This document shows, piece after piece, positions 40,630 through 48,837 of a stretch of 64,000 bases of DNA. The notes under the pieces were generated by a model. It worked only from the letters and a program-made list of their open reading frames with translations. It searched no databases and was not told the origin of the DNA. Position 1 is the first letter of the stretch. Every line of letters begins with the position of its first letter. Origin of the DNA: Fibrobacter sp. UWT2 (GTDB lineage Bacteria > Fibrobacterota > Fibrobacteria > Fibrobacterales > Fibrobacteraceae); NCBI RefSeq assembly GCF_900142545.1, contig NZ_FRBF01000014.1, positions 1 to 64,000 on the forward strand, in the 5' to 3' direction. The translations under genes and the position numbers were made by a program.

Positions 40630-43611
40630 TTACTCCAAGTCCTTGCCGTGGCACTTCTTGTACTTGAGGCCGGAACCGCACCAGCACGGGTCATTGCGGC
40701 CGAGCTTCGGAGCCTGCTGCTGGGCGCGGCGGCGTGCAGCGGCGAGCATGGCGGGGTTCACCTGGCGAGTACCCGGAAGCGCAGACTGCGGCATCGGTTT
40801 TGCTTCCTGCTGTTCTTCAGAAATCGCATTCGTTTCAGAAGTAGCAGCCTGGCCAGCGAGACCGGCAGGCTTTGCACCTTCGGCGCTCATCTGTTCGGCA
40901 GGTTCAGCGGCGCTTTCTTCAGCCGGAGCTTCTGCATTTTCGGCAGGAGCATTGTTAGCGGCGTTCTGAGCGGCAGCGGCCTGAGCTTCTTCGAGAGCCT
41001 TCTTTTCGGCTTCGATCTGTTCCTTGCTCTTAAGCTGCAACTGATCCGGAGAAACAGTCACGCCGTTCGGGAGCGTAATGCGAATGTTCAAGATGCGGAG
41101 AGCCGTAAGGGTTGCAATCTTTTCCATGCAGCCTTCGAACAGCTTGTAACCTTCGTTCTTGTAAACCATCAGCGGATCCTTCTGGGCGTATCCGTGGAAG
41201 CGGATAGAATCCTTCAGCTGGTCCATGGCGTACAAGTGTTCCTTCCACACCTGGTCAATGGTCATCAACAAGAAGCGGCGTTCAATCTGGCGGAAGTCGG
41301 CTTCCGGAATAATCTTCGTGAGCTTGTCGTAGCGGGCCTTGCACATGTCGATGATTTCATCGAGCACCTGTTCCGGCGTCTTGCTCATGGCATCTTCGAG
41401 CGTGAGGCTGTATTCCATGCCCAAGCTACGCTGCAAGTCAATGTGCAGGCCTTCCAGGTTCCAGGCTTCGGCATAAGTCTTGGCCGGAATGTATTGAGAC
41501 ACCTTAATGTCGCAGGCATCTTCAATACGGTTCATGATTTCTTCGCTGATGTCTTCGCCGTTCAGAATGCGGCGGCGCAGGCCGTAAATCACCTTACGCT
41601 GTTCATTCATCACGTTATCGTAGTCGAGCAAGTGCTTACGAATGTCGAAGCTCTGGCCTTCCACGCGGCGCTGGGCACCACGAATCGAGCGGCTTACGAT
41701 CGGGTGGGTAATCACTTCGTCTTCACCCACGCCAAAGCGGCTCATCAAGTTCTTCACGCTGTCGCCACCGAAGATACGCATCAGGTTATCGTCGAGGCTA
41801 AGGAAGTACTGGCTGGAACCCGGGTCGCCCTGACGGCCGGAACGACCACGCAGCTGGTTGTCGATACGGCGAGATTCATGACGTTCGGTACCGAGCACAT
41901 GCAAACCGCCGAGTTCGGTAACACCGGGGCCAAGGGCAATGTCGGTACCACGACCGGCCATGTTCGTTGCAATCGTCACCTTGTCCTTATGACCGGCGTA
42001 CTGAATGATTTCAGCTTCGCGGCCATGGTTCTTGGCGTTCAACACTTCGTGCGGAATGCCTTCCTTTTCCAAAAGGCCGTGCAGCTTTTCGGACTTTTCG
42101 ATAGAAGCCGTACCCACGAGGAGCGGCTGGCCCTTGGAATGGCGTTCCTTGATTTCGGCCACAATGGCGCGCCACTTGGCATCTTCAGACTTGTAGACCA
42201 GGTCCTGAAGGTCCTTACGGATGCAGGGCTTATTGGTCGGAATCACCCAAGTGTTCATGTTGTAAATCTTGATGAATTCCGTAGCTTCGGTTTCGGCGGT
42301 ACCCGTCATACCCGAAAGCTTCTTATACATGCGGAAGTAGTTCTGGAACGTAATCGTTGCAAGCGTCTGGTTTTCGCGACGGATCTGCACGTTTTCCTTG
42401 GCTTCGATTGCCTGGTGCATACCGTTGCTATAGCGGCGGCCTTCCATGAGGCGGCCCGTGTTTTCGTCAACGATGATGATTTCGGTATCGCGAACGATGT
42501 AGTCCACGTCCTTTTCATAAAGGTACCAGGCCTTCAGAGCGTTATCCAAGAAGTGCACCCAGTCGGCATGTTCGCCGTACAGGTTCGTGATGTGCATGAG
42601 TTCCTGAATGTGGTTCACACCCTTTTCGGTCAGCTGGATGTTCTTGTCCTTTTCGTCGACCGAGAAGTCCTTGTTCTTAATAAGCTGCTTGGCGATTTCG
42701 TTTGCCTTGGCGTACTTTTCAGTAGCGTCTTCGGCCGGGCCACTAATAATAAGCGGCGTACGAGCTTCGTCAATCAAAATGGAGTCGACTTCGTCAACAA
42801 TACAGAAGTTCAGTTCACGCTGCACCAGCTGGTTGGGTTCCACAGCCATGTTGTCGCGCAGGTAGTCAAAGCCGAATTCGTTGTTGGTACCGTAGGTCAC
42901 GTCGCTGTTGTAGCTCACGCGGCGTTCTTCGGGAGAAAGGCCGTTCACAATCAGGCCCACCGTGAGTCCCAAGAACTTATAGACCATACCCATCTGCTTG
43001 GCGTCACGGCCAGCGAGGTAGTCGTTCACGGTCACCACATGCACACCGTGGCCAGAAAGACCGTTCAAGTAAACCGGAAGAGCTGCGGCAAGCGTCTTAC
43101 CTTCACCCGTCGCCATTTCGGCGATAGCGCCTTCATGCAGCACCAAGCCACCGATCATCTGCACGTCGAAAGGCATCATACGGAACGGCTTCACCGATTC
43201 GGGGTAAAGTTCGCGGACCTTGGCGTACACAGAAGCGGGCAGGTAGACTTCCCATTCGTTCTTGCCGGCGGCAAGTTCAGCCTTCGCGGCATTCACCGAT
43301 TCCTGGAGTTCCGGGCCCAGGCGGCTAAAGTCAAAGTTGTTTTCCGGCTTGAAGATATTGAAGATACCCAGGCGGCGGTCGCAAGCTTCTTGGCAAACGG
43401 CAAAGGCTTCGACCTTGATATCCTCAAGGGTAGCACCGTTCTTGAGCTTTTCGCGGAATTCCGCACTCTTTGCGGCAAGGGCGGCGTCATCCAGAGCTTC
43501 AAGGGCTTCGCGGGCCTTGTGGATTTGGGCAATCACCGGGCGCAGCTGCTTGACCTTACGTTCGTGAGGGGTACCAAAGATCTTGTGAAGAACGGTATCG
43601 ACTATACTCAT
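40630..43611 (-). CDS. secA: Preprotein translocase ATPase SecA
   Basis: A full-length 993-residue SecA, the ATP-driven motor that pushes preproteins through SecYEG. Nucleotide-binding domain 1 has Walker A MATGEGKTLAAALPVYLNGL and VDEVDSILIDEARTPLIISG; NBD2 has GTASIEKSEKLHGLL and TNMAGRGTDIALG; helical scaffold and wing follow. An Ala/Glu/Pro-rich linker of about 80 residues leads to the zinc-binding SEC-C tail CWCGSGLKYKKCHG. The long linker is the only unusual part. A long open frame on the other strand is a codon-bias shadow. No gene lies in the 125 bp between secA and the phosphatase gene. Confidence 0.98.
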   Translation of the reverse strand: MSIVDTVLHKIFGTPHERKVKQLRPVIAQIHKAREALEALDDAALAAKSAEFREKLKNGATLEDIKVEAFAVCQEACDRRLGIFNIFKPENNFDFSRLGPELQESVNAAKAELAAGKNEWEVYLPASVYAKVRELYPESVKPFRMMPFDVQMIGGLVLHEGAIAEMATGEGKTLAAALPVYLNGLSGHGVHVVTVNDYLAGRDAKQMGMVYKFLGLTVGLIVNGLSPEERRVSYNSDVTYGTNNEFGFDYLRDNMAVEPNQLVQRELNFCIVDEVDSILIDEARTPLIISGPAEDATEKYAKANEIAKQLIKNKDFSVDEKDKNIQLTEKGVNHIQELMHITNLYGEHADWVHFLDNALKAWYLYEKDVDYIVRDTEIIIVDENTGRLMEGRRYSNGMHQAIEAKENVQIRRENQTLATITFQNYFRMYKKLSGMTGTAETEATEFIKIYNMNTWVIPTNKPCIRKDLQDLVYKSEDAKWRAIVAEIKERHSKGQPLLVGTASIEKSEKLHGLLEKEGIPHEVLNAKNHGREAEIIQYAGHKDKVTIATNMAGRGTDIALGPGVTELGGLHVLGTERHESRRIDNQLRGRSGRQGDPGSSQYFLSLDDNLMRIFGGDSVKNLMSRFGVGEDEVITHPIVSRSIRGAQRRVEGQSFDIRKHLLDYDNVMNEQRKVIYGLRRRILNGEDISEEIMNRIEDACDIKVSQYIPAKTYAEAWNLEGLHIDLQRSLGMEYSLTLEDAMSKTPEQVLDEIIDMCKARYDKLTKIIPEADFRQIERRFLLMTIDQVWKEHLYAMDQLKDSIRFHGYAQKDPLMVYKNEGYKLFEGCMEKIATLTALRILNIRITLPNGVTVSPDQLQLKSKEQIEAEKKALEEAQAAAAQNAANNAPAENAEAPAEESAAEPAEQMSAEGAKPAGLAGQAATSETNAISEEQQEAKPMPQSALPGTRQVNPAMLAAARRRAQQQAPKLGRNDPCWCGSGLKYKKCHGKDLE

Positions 43612-43736
43612 CTTTTTCCTTTTTACGGCCGAGGGCGCTGCCCGCGGACACTGATTAAAAATTTACGGGGAGAATTTAGCAAATTGCATGCCAATTCAAA
43701 ATCGTTTAGTCTTGAAACAGGGGCCTATTGCCGAGT

Positions 43737-44291
43737 CTATCGCAGAATCTGGGCCAGCATCGCCTTGCAACCCTCGTTTACATCGTCCCAAGTTGCCACA
43801 AAATCGCCTGTATACCAGGGGTCAGCCACGTCGCGACTCTTGCCCACCCAATCCATCAAGAGTGAGACCTTGCGATTATTTTTGGCATCTCTACTTGAAA
43901 CGCCCGCGCCACCTGTTTCACGAGCGTACACATCGGCCGGCAAAATCCAGCGCAAGTTGCGCAAATTGTTACGGTCCATGAGCACAATGTAGTCGTAATA
44001 CTCGTAGTCGCGAACCGTCATCTGGCGTGCCGTCTTTCCACTGCAATCGATCCCGTGCGTGGCAAGCATACGGCGAGCAGGCGGGTAAACAGGATTCCCG
44101 ATTTCTTCGGTGCTCGTCGCGGCACTTGCGATTTCGAATTCTATATCTTTCAACTGGGACTGCGCCGCCCCCTGTTGTAATTCAGCGGGCAATGTGGCGG
44201 GCAAATCCCGTACCAACTTTTTCATCACAAATTCAGCCATCGGGCTTCGGCAAATGTTCCCGTGGCACACAAACAGAATCTTGATTTTCAT
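43737..44291 (-). CDS. Low-molecular-weight protein tyrosine phosphatase
   Basis: A 184-residue LMW-PTP-type phosphatase. The catalytic loop ILFVCHGNICRSPMAEFV (CxGNxCRSPxAE) is at the N-terminus and the general-acid Asp is in DVADPWYTGDF near the end. It is about 30 residues longer than usual because of an insert after the loop (about residues 31-55, rich in Ala, Gln and Leu). Start at 44291: the ATG follows a TACTAT -10 box by 10 nt, and that box is shared with the divergent glycosylase gene. Confidence 0.92.
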   Translation of the reverse strand: MKIKILFVCHGNICRSPMAEFVMKKLVRDLPATLPAELQQGAAQSQLKDIEFEIASAATSTEEIGNPVYPPARRMLATHGIDCSGKTARQMTVRDYEYYDYIVLMDRNNLRNLRWILPADVYARETGGAGVSSRDAKNNRKVSLLMDWVGKSRDVADPWYTGDFVATWDDVNEGCKAMLAQILR

Positions 44292-44301
44292 AAGGCGAAA
44301 A

Positions 44302-44308
44302 ATAGTAT
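44302..44308. promoter_or_regulatory. Shared palindromic -10 box of two divergent leaderless genes
   Basis: The 27 bp between the two ATG codons contain AAAAATA-G-TATTTTT. Read on the plus strand it gives TAGTAT exactly 10 nt before the ATG at 44319; on the minus strand it gives TACTAT exactly 10 nt before the ATG at 44291. Neither gene has a Shine-Dalgarno site in this space. Confidence 0.65.
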
Positions 44309-44318
44309 TTTTGTGTTC

Positions 44319-44828
44319 ATGAAAAAGCTCGCAAGCAAAGCCATTCGAACCCGCGTCACCCACGAATTCCCGGCCCTATACGACCGCGAATCCCGCGTGC
44401 TGCTGCTCGGCTCCATACCCTCGCCCAAGTCGCGCGAGATGGCATTTTACTACGGGCACCCGCAAAATAGGTTCTGGAAGGTGATGGCAACCGTTCTCGG
44501 CGAAAGCGTGCCCGAAACCATCGCACAAAAGAAGGCCATGCTCAAAAAGCATCACGTGGCCCTGTGGGATGTTCTGGACAGCTGCACCATCGTAGGCGCA
44601 AGCGACACCAGCATCGAAGACCCCGTTGTGAACAACATAAAAGAGCTCGTAAAAAAGTCCAAAGTCACACGTATCTTCTGCACCGGCGCCACCGCCCACA
44701 AACTGTACCAGAAACTCTGTGCCCAAGACGTCAGAATAGATGCGGTCAAGCTCCCCTCTACCTCGCCCGCCAACTGCGCCGTATCACTCGAAAAATTGGT
44801 CGAGGCGTACAAGGTGATTCTAGAATAA
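44319..44828 (+). CDS. DNA-deoxyinosine (hypoxanthine-DNA) glycosylase, UDG superfamily
   Basis: A 169-residue protein of the uracil-DNA glycosylase superfamily. VLLLGSIPSPKSREMAFYYG and HPQNRFWKVM carry the active-site loop typical of the deoxyinosine glycosylase branch (GSxPSxxS...YYxHPxNxFW), and LPSTSPAN gives the second conserved loop. It removes hypoxanthine left by adenine deamination, starting base excision repair. Start at 44319 from the shared -10 box; the upstream open frame is a shadow of the phosphatase gene. Confidence 0.88.
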   Translation: MKKLASKAIRTRVTHEFPALYDRESRVLLLGSIPSPKSREMAFYYGHPQNRFWKVMATVLGESVPETIAQKKAMLKKHHVALWDVLDSCTIVGASDTSIEDPVVNNIKELVKKSKVTRIFCTGATAHKLYQKLCAQDVRIDAVKLPSTSPANCAVSLEKLVEAYKVILE

Positions 44829-44848
44829 ATCCCGCCGCCTAAAAACCG

Positions 44849-45070
44849 CTACCGGTTCCAGCCGTTATGCCCCTCGCCGTAATACAGCGCGGCATCTTCA
44901 GGCCCGAAATCATCCACCTCGGAATCACGCGGCGAAAGCCACCCACGCATCTTGCGGATGCGAGCCTTGCGCTCTTCGGCAGCCTTGTCAGCGGTTGCAC
45001 GGTTCGCAACAGGGGCTGCGGCAAGATTCGTGCCACTTTCATTGTGTTTTTCGTCAAGTGAATCGGCCAT
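44849..45070 (-). CDS. Small hypothetical protein
   Basis: A 73-residue hydrophilic protein with a helical middle (RATADKAAEERKARIRKMRG) and an acidic end (DSEVDDFGPEDAALYYGEGH). There is no ribosome site. TAAACT 13 nt before the ATG may serve as the -10 box of a short-leader transcript, as with other genes here. Good GC codon pattern, but no known family. It is divergent from the PL14-like gene and convergent with the glycosylase gene. Confidence 0.5.
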   Translation of the reverse strand: MADSLDEKHNESGTNLAAAPVANRATADKAAEERKARIRKMRGWLSPRDSEVDDFGPEDAALYYGEGHNGWNR

Positions 45071-45125
45071 ACGTTAAAAAGATAGTTTAATACCAGCCAA
45101 AAAAGATTATTTTAAAGGTATGAGT

Positions 45126-46160
45126 ATGAAAATCCACCACATCCTCGCCGTAGCGTTCTCCGCGGCTTCGCTTACTCAAGTGCCTGCCTTCGCGCAAACG
45201 GCCTCCGACACCGTCTCGTTCGTGAACTTCGAGAACCGCGAAGTCGGCGTGTACGGCAATGCTGAGGCCAAAGAAGACTTCAAGCGCAACGATTACGATA
45301 AAAGCTGGTGGTACGCCATGGACAAGAACAATGGCGAAAACTCCAAGGTTGTGTACGACGGCGAGGAACACGGCAACGTACTGCAGCTCAAGTACCCCAA
45401 GGGCTGCGTAGGCCCGAACGACAACGACACGCCCGCCTGCGCCGCGCAAATCATCCAACCGCTCGTGAAAACCGCCGACACCATGTGGAGCGCCTACGAC
45501 ATATTCTTCGAAGACGGATTCGAGTTCCAGCTCGGCGGCAAGCTCCCCGGACTATGCGGCGGCAAGTGCTACACCGGCAACGCCATGCCCGAAACCGGCG
45601 ACGGCTGGAGCGCGCGCATCATGTGGCGTAAAGACGGCAACGCCGTGCAGCTCATCTACTTCATGGGGCAAGAGTCCGTATACGGCGACGATTTCAAGTG
45701 GGACTTGAACGGCACCATCCCGCAAAAACAGTTCACCACCGGCACCTGGCACCGCATTGTAAACAAAGTAAGCATGAACACCATCGCCTCTCCCGGCAAC
45801 GGCGACAAGAATGGCCGCGTGCAGACCTGGCTTGACGGAGAACTCGCGCTAGATGTGGATACCCTCAGGCTCCGCGACTACGACACCGTGAAAGTCGACA
45901 AGTTCTACCTCTCCACCTTCCACGGCGGAAGCAGCGCCGAATGGGCCCCCACCCACGACTGCTACATACGATTTGACAACTTTACGGTTTCGACGGATTC
46001 TATCGCGATCTCCAAGCCCGCGCCGAATGGTGGTGAAACCGACTACATCCGCGCGCGACCCCTATTCCGCGCGAACGCGATGCCGGCCAAGGTGTTCCGT
46101 GTCGATGGCACGACGGTCGGCACCCACAGGGCGAATTACGAAGTGAAGGTCGGGAGATAA
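45126..46160 (+). CDS. Secreted polysaccharide lyase (PL14-like)
   Basis: A 344-residue secreted protein with a signal peptide (residues 1-24, ending AFAQ). The body resembles PL14-type alginate/glucuronan lyase jelly rolls: YDIFFEDGFEFQLGGKLPGL, then WSARIMWRKDGNAVQLIYFM, then GRVQTWLDGELALDVDTLRL and KFYLSTFHGGSSAEWAP. The last 50 residues are a short linker and tail (KVFRVDGTTVGTHRANYEVK). It should cut uronic-acid polymers by beta-elimination; substrate unknown. The ATG at 45126 has AAAGG seven bases before it, better placed than the ATG at 45120. Confidence 0.8.
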   Translation: MKIHHILAVAFSAASLTQVPAFAQTASDTVSFVNFENREVGVYGNAEAKEDFKRNDYDKSWWYAMDKNNGENSKVVYDGEEHGNVLQLKYPKGCVGPNDNDTPACAAQIIQPLVKTADTMWSAYDIFFEDGFEFQLGGKLPGLCGGKCYTGNAMPETGDGWSARIMWRKDGNAVQLIYFMGQESVYGDDFKWDLNGTIPQKQFTTGTWHRIVNKVSMNTIASPGNGDKNGRVQTWLDGELALDVDTLRLRDYDTVKVDKFYLSTFHGGSSAEWAPTHDCYIRFDNFTVSTDSIAISKPAPNGGETDYIRARPLFRANAMPAKVFRVDGTTVGTHRANYEVKVGR

Positions 46161-46163
46161 AAG

Positions 46164-46727
46164 TCACCCTCTACATAATTTGCGCACATCAAAGACAAGC
46201 CCCTCACTAAACGGATCACCGCCATTTGCTGCGATGAATTTCGCATGAGGGATATCCGTCCTGTATGTCCACGGAATAGAATCGCCATCATCCGTGAACG
46301 CGTCTTTAGCATGCCATAAAGCAGAAATGTTATTCTTCTTTCCGGCGCCACGCTCCAATTTCCATTTTCCCTTTATACGTTTTAAGTGGAATTTTCCGCC
46401 TTCGAAACAATCACCTTCAGCAAAAATAGCACCTTCTAATTCAATCACATCGTCCGAATAACCCGTGACAACCACTAGCCCGTTTCGTTTCGCGCAAGCA
46501 GTTTCAACATCCGACAAGCCTTCGGAAAAATCGCGCATGCTAAGAATTTTGGCAAACTGTTCCGCAGAAAATGTTCGAGTTTTCATCCATAAAACATAAT
46601 CCACGATTCGCTTGTCTTTCTTACCGAAGTAGCCCATTGTCTTTTCTGCAATAACATTTAAGTCATCGCAAACGCTGGATACACCTTCTAAAAAAAGATG
46701 TATCTCGTTGATTTTGTTGTTAATCAT
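46164..46727 (-). CDS. Hypothetical protein coupled to the AlbA_2 gene
   Basis: A 187-residue protein of unknown family. The N-terminal part is helical (INEIHLFLEGVSSVCDDLNV); the C-terminal half has strands and Trp/His-rich sequence (NNISALWHAKDAFTDDGDS). Its ATG overlaps the stop codon of the upstream AlbA_2 gene (ATGA) and uses AAGGAG inside that gene, so the two proteins are made together and probably work together. It is convergent with the PL14-like gene, with only 3 bp between the two stops. Confidence 0.7.
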   Translation of the reverse strand: MINNKINEIHLFLEGVSSVCDDLNVIAEKTMGYFGKKDKRIVDYVLWMKTRTFSAEQFAKILSMRDFSEGLSDVETACAKRNGLVVVTGYSDDVIELEGAIFAEGDCFEGGKFHLKRIKGKWKLERGAGKKNNISALWHAKDAFTDDGDSIPWTYRTDIPHAKFIAANGGDPFSEGLVFDVRKLCRG

Positions 46728-48265
46728 ATTATTTCTCCTTGTTGATGGTTTTCTTCGATGATTTCCCAATATCCCTTTGTGTCACTACCTATTCGCTTGA
46801 TGAATTTATCTCGCAAAAGCGCTATGTGATATTTCACGGTACGGGGAGAAACATCCATTTTTTCGCTCAGTTCTTCGATAGTGGCATACGGATTAGTCAC
46901 AATCGCCAAATATGTTCTCTGGGCAATCTCAGGGCAATTTGGCGGCAAAATCAAGTCATTCTCAGGGCAATTTTCGCTATTTCTCTGGGCAATTTCAACG
47001 TTTTCTGGGCAATTATCACTTGTTCTCTGGGCAATCTCAGCCAATTTTAGCACTGTTATCGTTCTTTCAAGCGATATTTTTTGTGTATATTCGGGCTTAA
47101 GACCAAACTCTTTTTCCCACACAGAAAAAACTCCGGGGATTCCGCTCCCCGCCCGTTCACCGATATCGATCATAGAGAACATCTTAAGAATGGTGGCATT
47201 GCGTGGATCGGAAGTTCCACCGCTTATGGCTTCTTTTATGCTAAGCCTGAACATTCCCGGATTTTCAAAAACAAAGTAATCCTTGTATTTTTTGATAACA
47301 ACGCCAGCGCGGCCATAATAATCCGCATTCGCAAGTGTATTCAAAAGAATTTCTCGAATAGCCTTGTGAACAGGGGTGTCATCAACCCTATAAATCCCCT
47401 CAAGTTTGAATGGTCTCTTTATGTCTTCAGACAATTTATTTACGGTCTTGAAGAAAAAATCAAATACATTACCGCTCCATTCTCCCGAGCTTGAAACAAA
47501 GCGGTCCGACCATCTTGTCGTTTCATCAAAATGCTCCTGATAATCCAGGAAATAAAGCGGGTACTCATACACGATTTCCGACTCGTACCCGAACATCAAC
47601 AAGCCAGCTGCAGTCGGGTAAACCATTCCATCGTCTTGGTTTATTCTTGCGGCACCTATCTTTTTCAGGAATTCTATATCGGGAAGATAATTCCAAACAT
47701 GACCATCGTGAGACAAACGAAACCTTTGCCTGTAGTGGGTGATAGTTTCTTTGCTAAGTGAATCTAGGTCAACTTCTTTTACGATTTTACAATCTTGGCT
47801 TATATGGCCGGCATCGCGGTAAAGAGAGCCTACTTCTTCCCTTGAACAAAGGTAATCGCCTTCGCCGTTTCGCCTAAACGTCCCTGTAAACATATCCGTT
47901 CCCTTGAAAACAGGGCGATATATTCGATCGGCTCTAGGAACAGTAATCCAGAAAACTTTCTTTCCGTTAATATCCTTTATTTCAACATTATTGTTACCTA
48001 GGATATTAATGTTTACGACATTTTTATTGTTCACATTATCCCAAAACAATTTTTCCATACGCTCAGGATTCTCTACGCCTTCTATGGTAAACGTGTGATC
48101 CCTATTTTCCTTTACACCGAGGAGAATCAGACCCCCATCGGTATTTGCAAACGAGGAATAGGTTTCCCAAAGACTTTTGGGGAAACCGCCCTTGGCAAGC
48201 TTAGCTTCGAAGCGATTGCCTTCTCTGAACGAGTCGATATTGAAGTCTTTTAATAAATCTCCCAT
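46724..48265 (-). CDS. AlbA_2/Schlafen-like ATP-binding protein with winged helix
   Basis: A 513-residue protein. N-terminal AlbA_2 domain: FEAKLAKGGFPKSLWETYSS, ANTDGGLILLGVKEN, RVNGEGDYLCSREE-type sequence. A HATPase-like part follows near residue 330 (AIREILLNTLANADYYG, ENPGMFRLSIKEAISGGTSD, FSMIDIGERAGSGIPGVF). The end is a winged helix (ATIEELSEKMDVSPRTVKYH). Between them lies a linker with repeated NCPE and EIAQR units. Family members are often regulators or defence proteins. GGAG before the ATG at 48265 fixes the start; twenty codons upstream are open but unlikely to be translated. A structured RNA lies upstream. Confidence 0.85.
   Translation of the reverse strand: MGDLLKDFNIDSFREGNRFEAKLAKGGFPKSLWETYSSFANTDGGLILLGVKENRDHTFTIEGVENPERMEKLFWDNVNNKNVVNINILGNNNVEIKDINGKKVFWITVPRADRIYRPVFKGTDMFTGTFRRNGEGDYLCSREEVGSLYRDAGHISQDCKIVKEVDLDSLSKETITHYRQRFRLSHDGHVWNYLPDIEFLKKIGAARINQDDGMVYPTAAGLLMFGYESEIVYEYPLYFLDYQEHFDETTRWSDRFVSSSGEWSGNVFDFFFKTVNKLSEDIKRPFKLEGIYRVDDTPVHKAIREILLNTLANADYYGRAGVVIKKYKDYFVFENPGMFRLSIKEAISGGTSDPRNATILKMFSMIDIGERAGSGIPGVFSVWEKEFGLKPEYTQKISLERTITVLKLAEIAQRTSDNCPENVEIAQRNSENCPENDLILPPNCPEIAQRTYLAIVTNPYATIEELSEKMDVSPRTVKYHIALLRDKFIKRIGSDTKGYWEIIEENHQQGEII
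46918..47037. repeat. Repeated GGGCAAT units in the AlbA_2 linker
   Basis: GGGCAA (minus strand TTGCCC) begins at 46921, 46932, 46965, 46987, 47007 and 47029, mostly in steps of 11 or multiples of 11 bp, usually followed by T and preceded by TCTCT or CTCA. It encodes the NCPE/IAQR linker. Confidence 0.75.
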
Positions 48266-48360
48266 CGTATTCTCCATTGCGAGATTACACGGCAAACGCG
48301 CAAACACGCCGAAAGAACGGCGCACCTTGCACAGTTATGTTTTTATTATGGGGATGATCT

Positions 48361-48498
48361 TGTAATCCTGTTGGCGGGGGCTTTCCCCGGCTAAATTCTA
48401 ACCCAACAGGACCATCAAGAAGGTTGATGGGCCCCGCCGCGAATGCACGTACGGACCGAATGGTCTATGTCGACTGTCGCGGGGATTATCGAATTACA
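48361..48498 (-). ncRNA. Structured RNA leader with a multi-branched fold
   Basis: The minus strand folds into an outer stem TGTAAT/ATTACA (48498-48493 with 48366-48361) enclosing three helices: CCCCGC/GCGGGG (48484-48479 with 48437-48432, containing GACC-ATTC-GGTC), CCATCAA-CCTTC-TTGATGG (48430-48412) and CCTGTTGG/CCAACAGG (48410-48403 with 48374-48367, topped by GCCGGGG-AAAG-CCCCCGC). A consensus promoter places the RNA start at the outer stem. It is 95 nt before the AlbA_2 start. It may be a riboswitch-like leader or an independent RNA; I recognise no known class. Confidence 0.6.
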
Positions 48499-48503
48499 TT
48501 TGT

Positions 48504-48532
48504 AATATAAATAAACTGGTTGGCGCTGTCAA
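48504..48532 (-). promoter_or_regulatory. Consensus promoter of the structured RNA / AlbA_2 gene
   Basis: Minus strand TTGACA (48532-48527), 17 nt, TATATT (48509-48504), predicting a start near 48497, exactly where the structured RNA begins. Confidence 0.78.
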
Positions 48533-48837
48533 GGTGGGGAGATAGGCTTTCAACAGCTTCTTTCAGGACTGAATTTAATACCAAATATAGTCTTTCTTAG
48601 TCAAGAAGGGCAAGCTATTTTCAAAAAAGGGGGAAGCCTCCCCCTGTCTGCAGCCCCGCTTCACCGGGTCTTCCGCCATCCCCTCGCCTAAGGGCGATGC
48701 CCTTAAGAACCCTGGAATTAAACAAAATGCGGACGAAAATTTCGATCGCAAAATTAATGTCGGAATAAATTTTCCTCCCTATATGTCATTATTTGTCGCA
48801 GTTGGAGATTATATTTCATATAGATAAGGAGGTCATC
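48533..48837. other. Intergenic region with GC-rich hairpins
   Basis: No coding sequence is seen between the structured-RNA promoter and the gene at 48838. Two hairpins stand out: GGGGG-AAGCCT-CCCCC (48629-48644) and CTAAGGGC-GAT-GCCCTTAAG (48688-48706), set in a GC-rich stretch of about 85 bp unlike its AT-rich flanks. It may be a dispersed repeat copy. The plus-strand gene's promoter should lie in the last 60 bp. Confidence 0.4.

Noticed and set aside
40648-43992. Open frame of 1114 codons opposite secA
   Set aside because: It mirrors secA codon bias, gives no recognisable protein and has no ribosome site. secA itself is unmistakable.
46918-47037. CRISPR-like array of short repeats
   Set aside because: Units are only about 7-12 bp, lie inside a coding frame and have no spacers of constant length.
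48361-48498. tmRNA or tRNA-like molecule (cloverleaf appearance, GGGGATGAT nearby)
   Set aside because: No CCA end, no T-loop GTTCAA sequence and no tag-peptide frame; the arm sizes do not fit.
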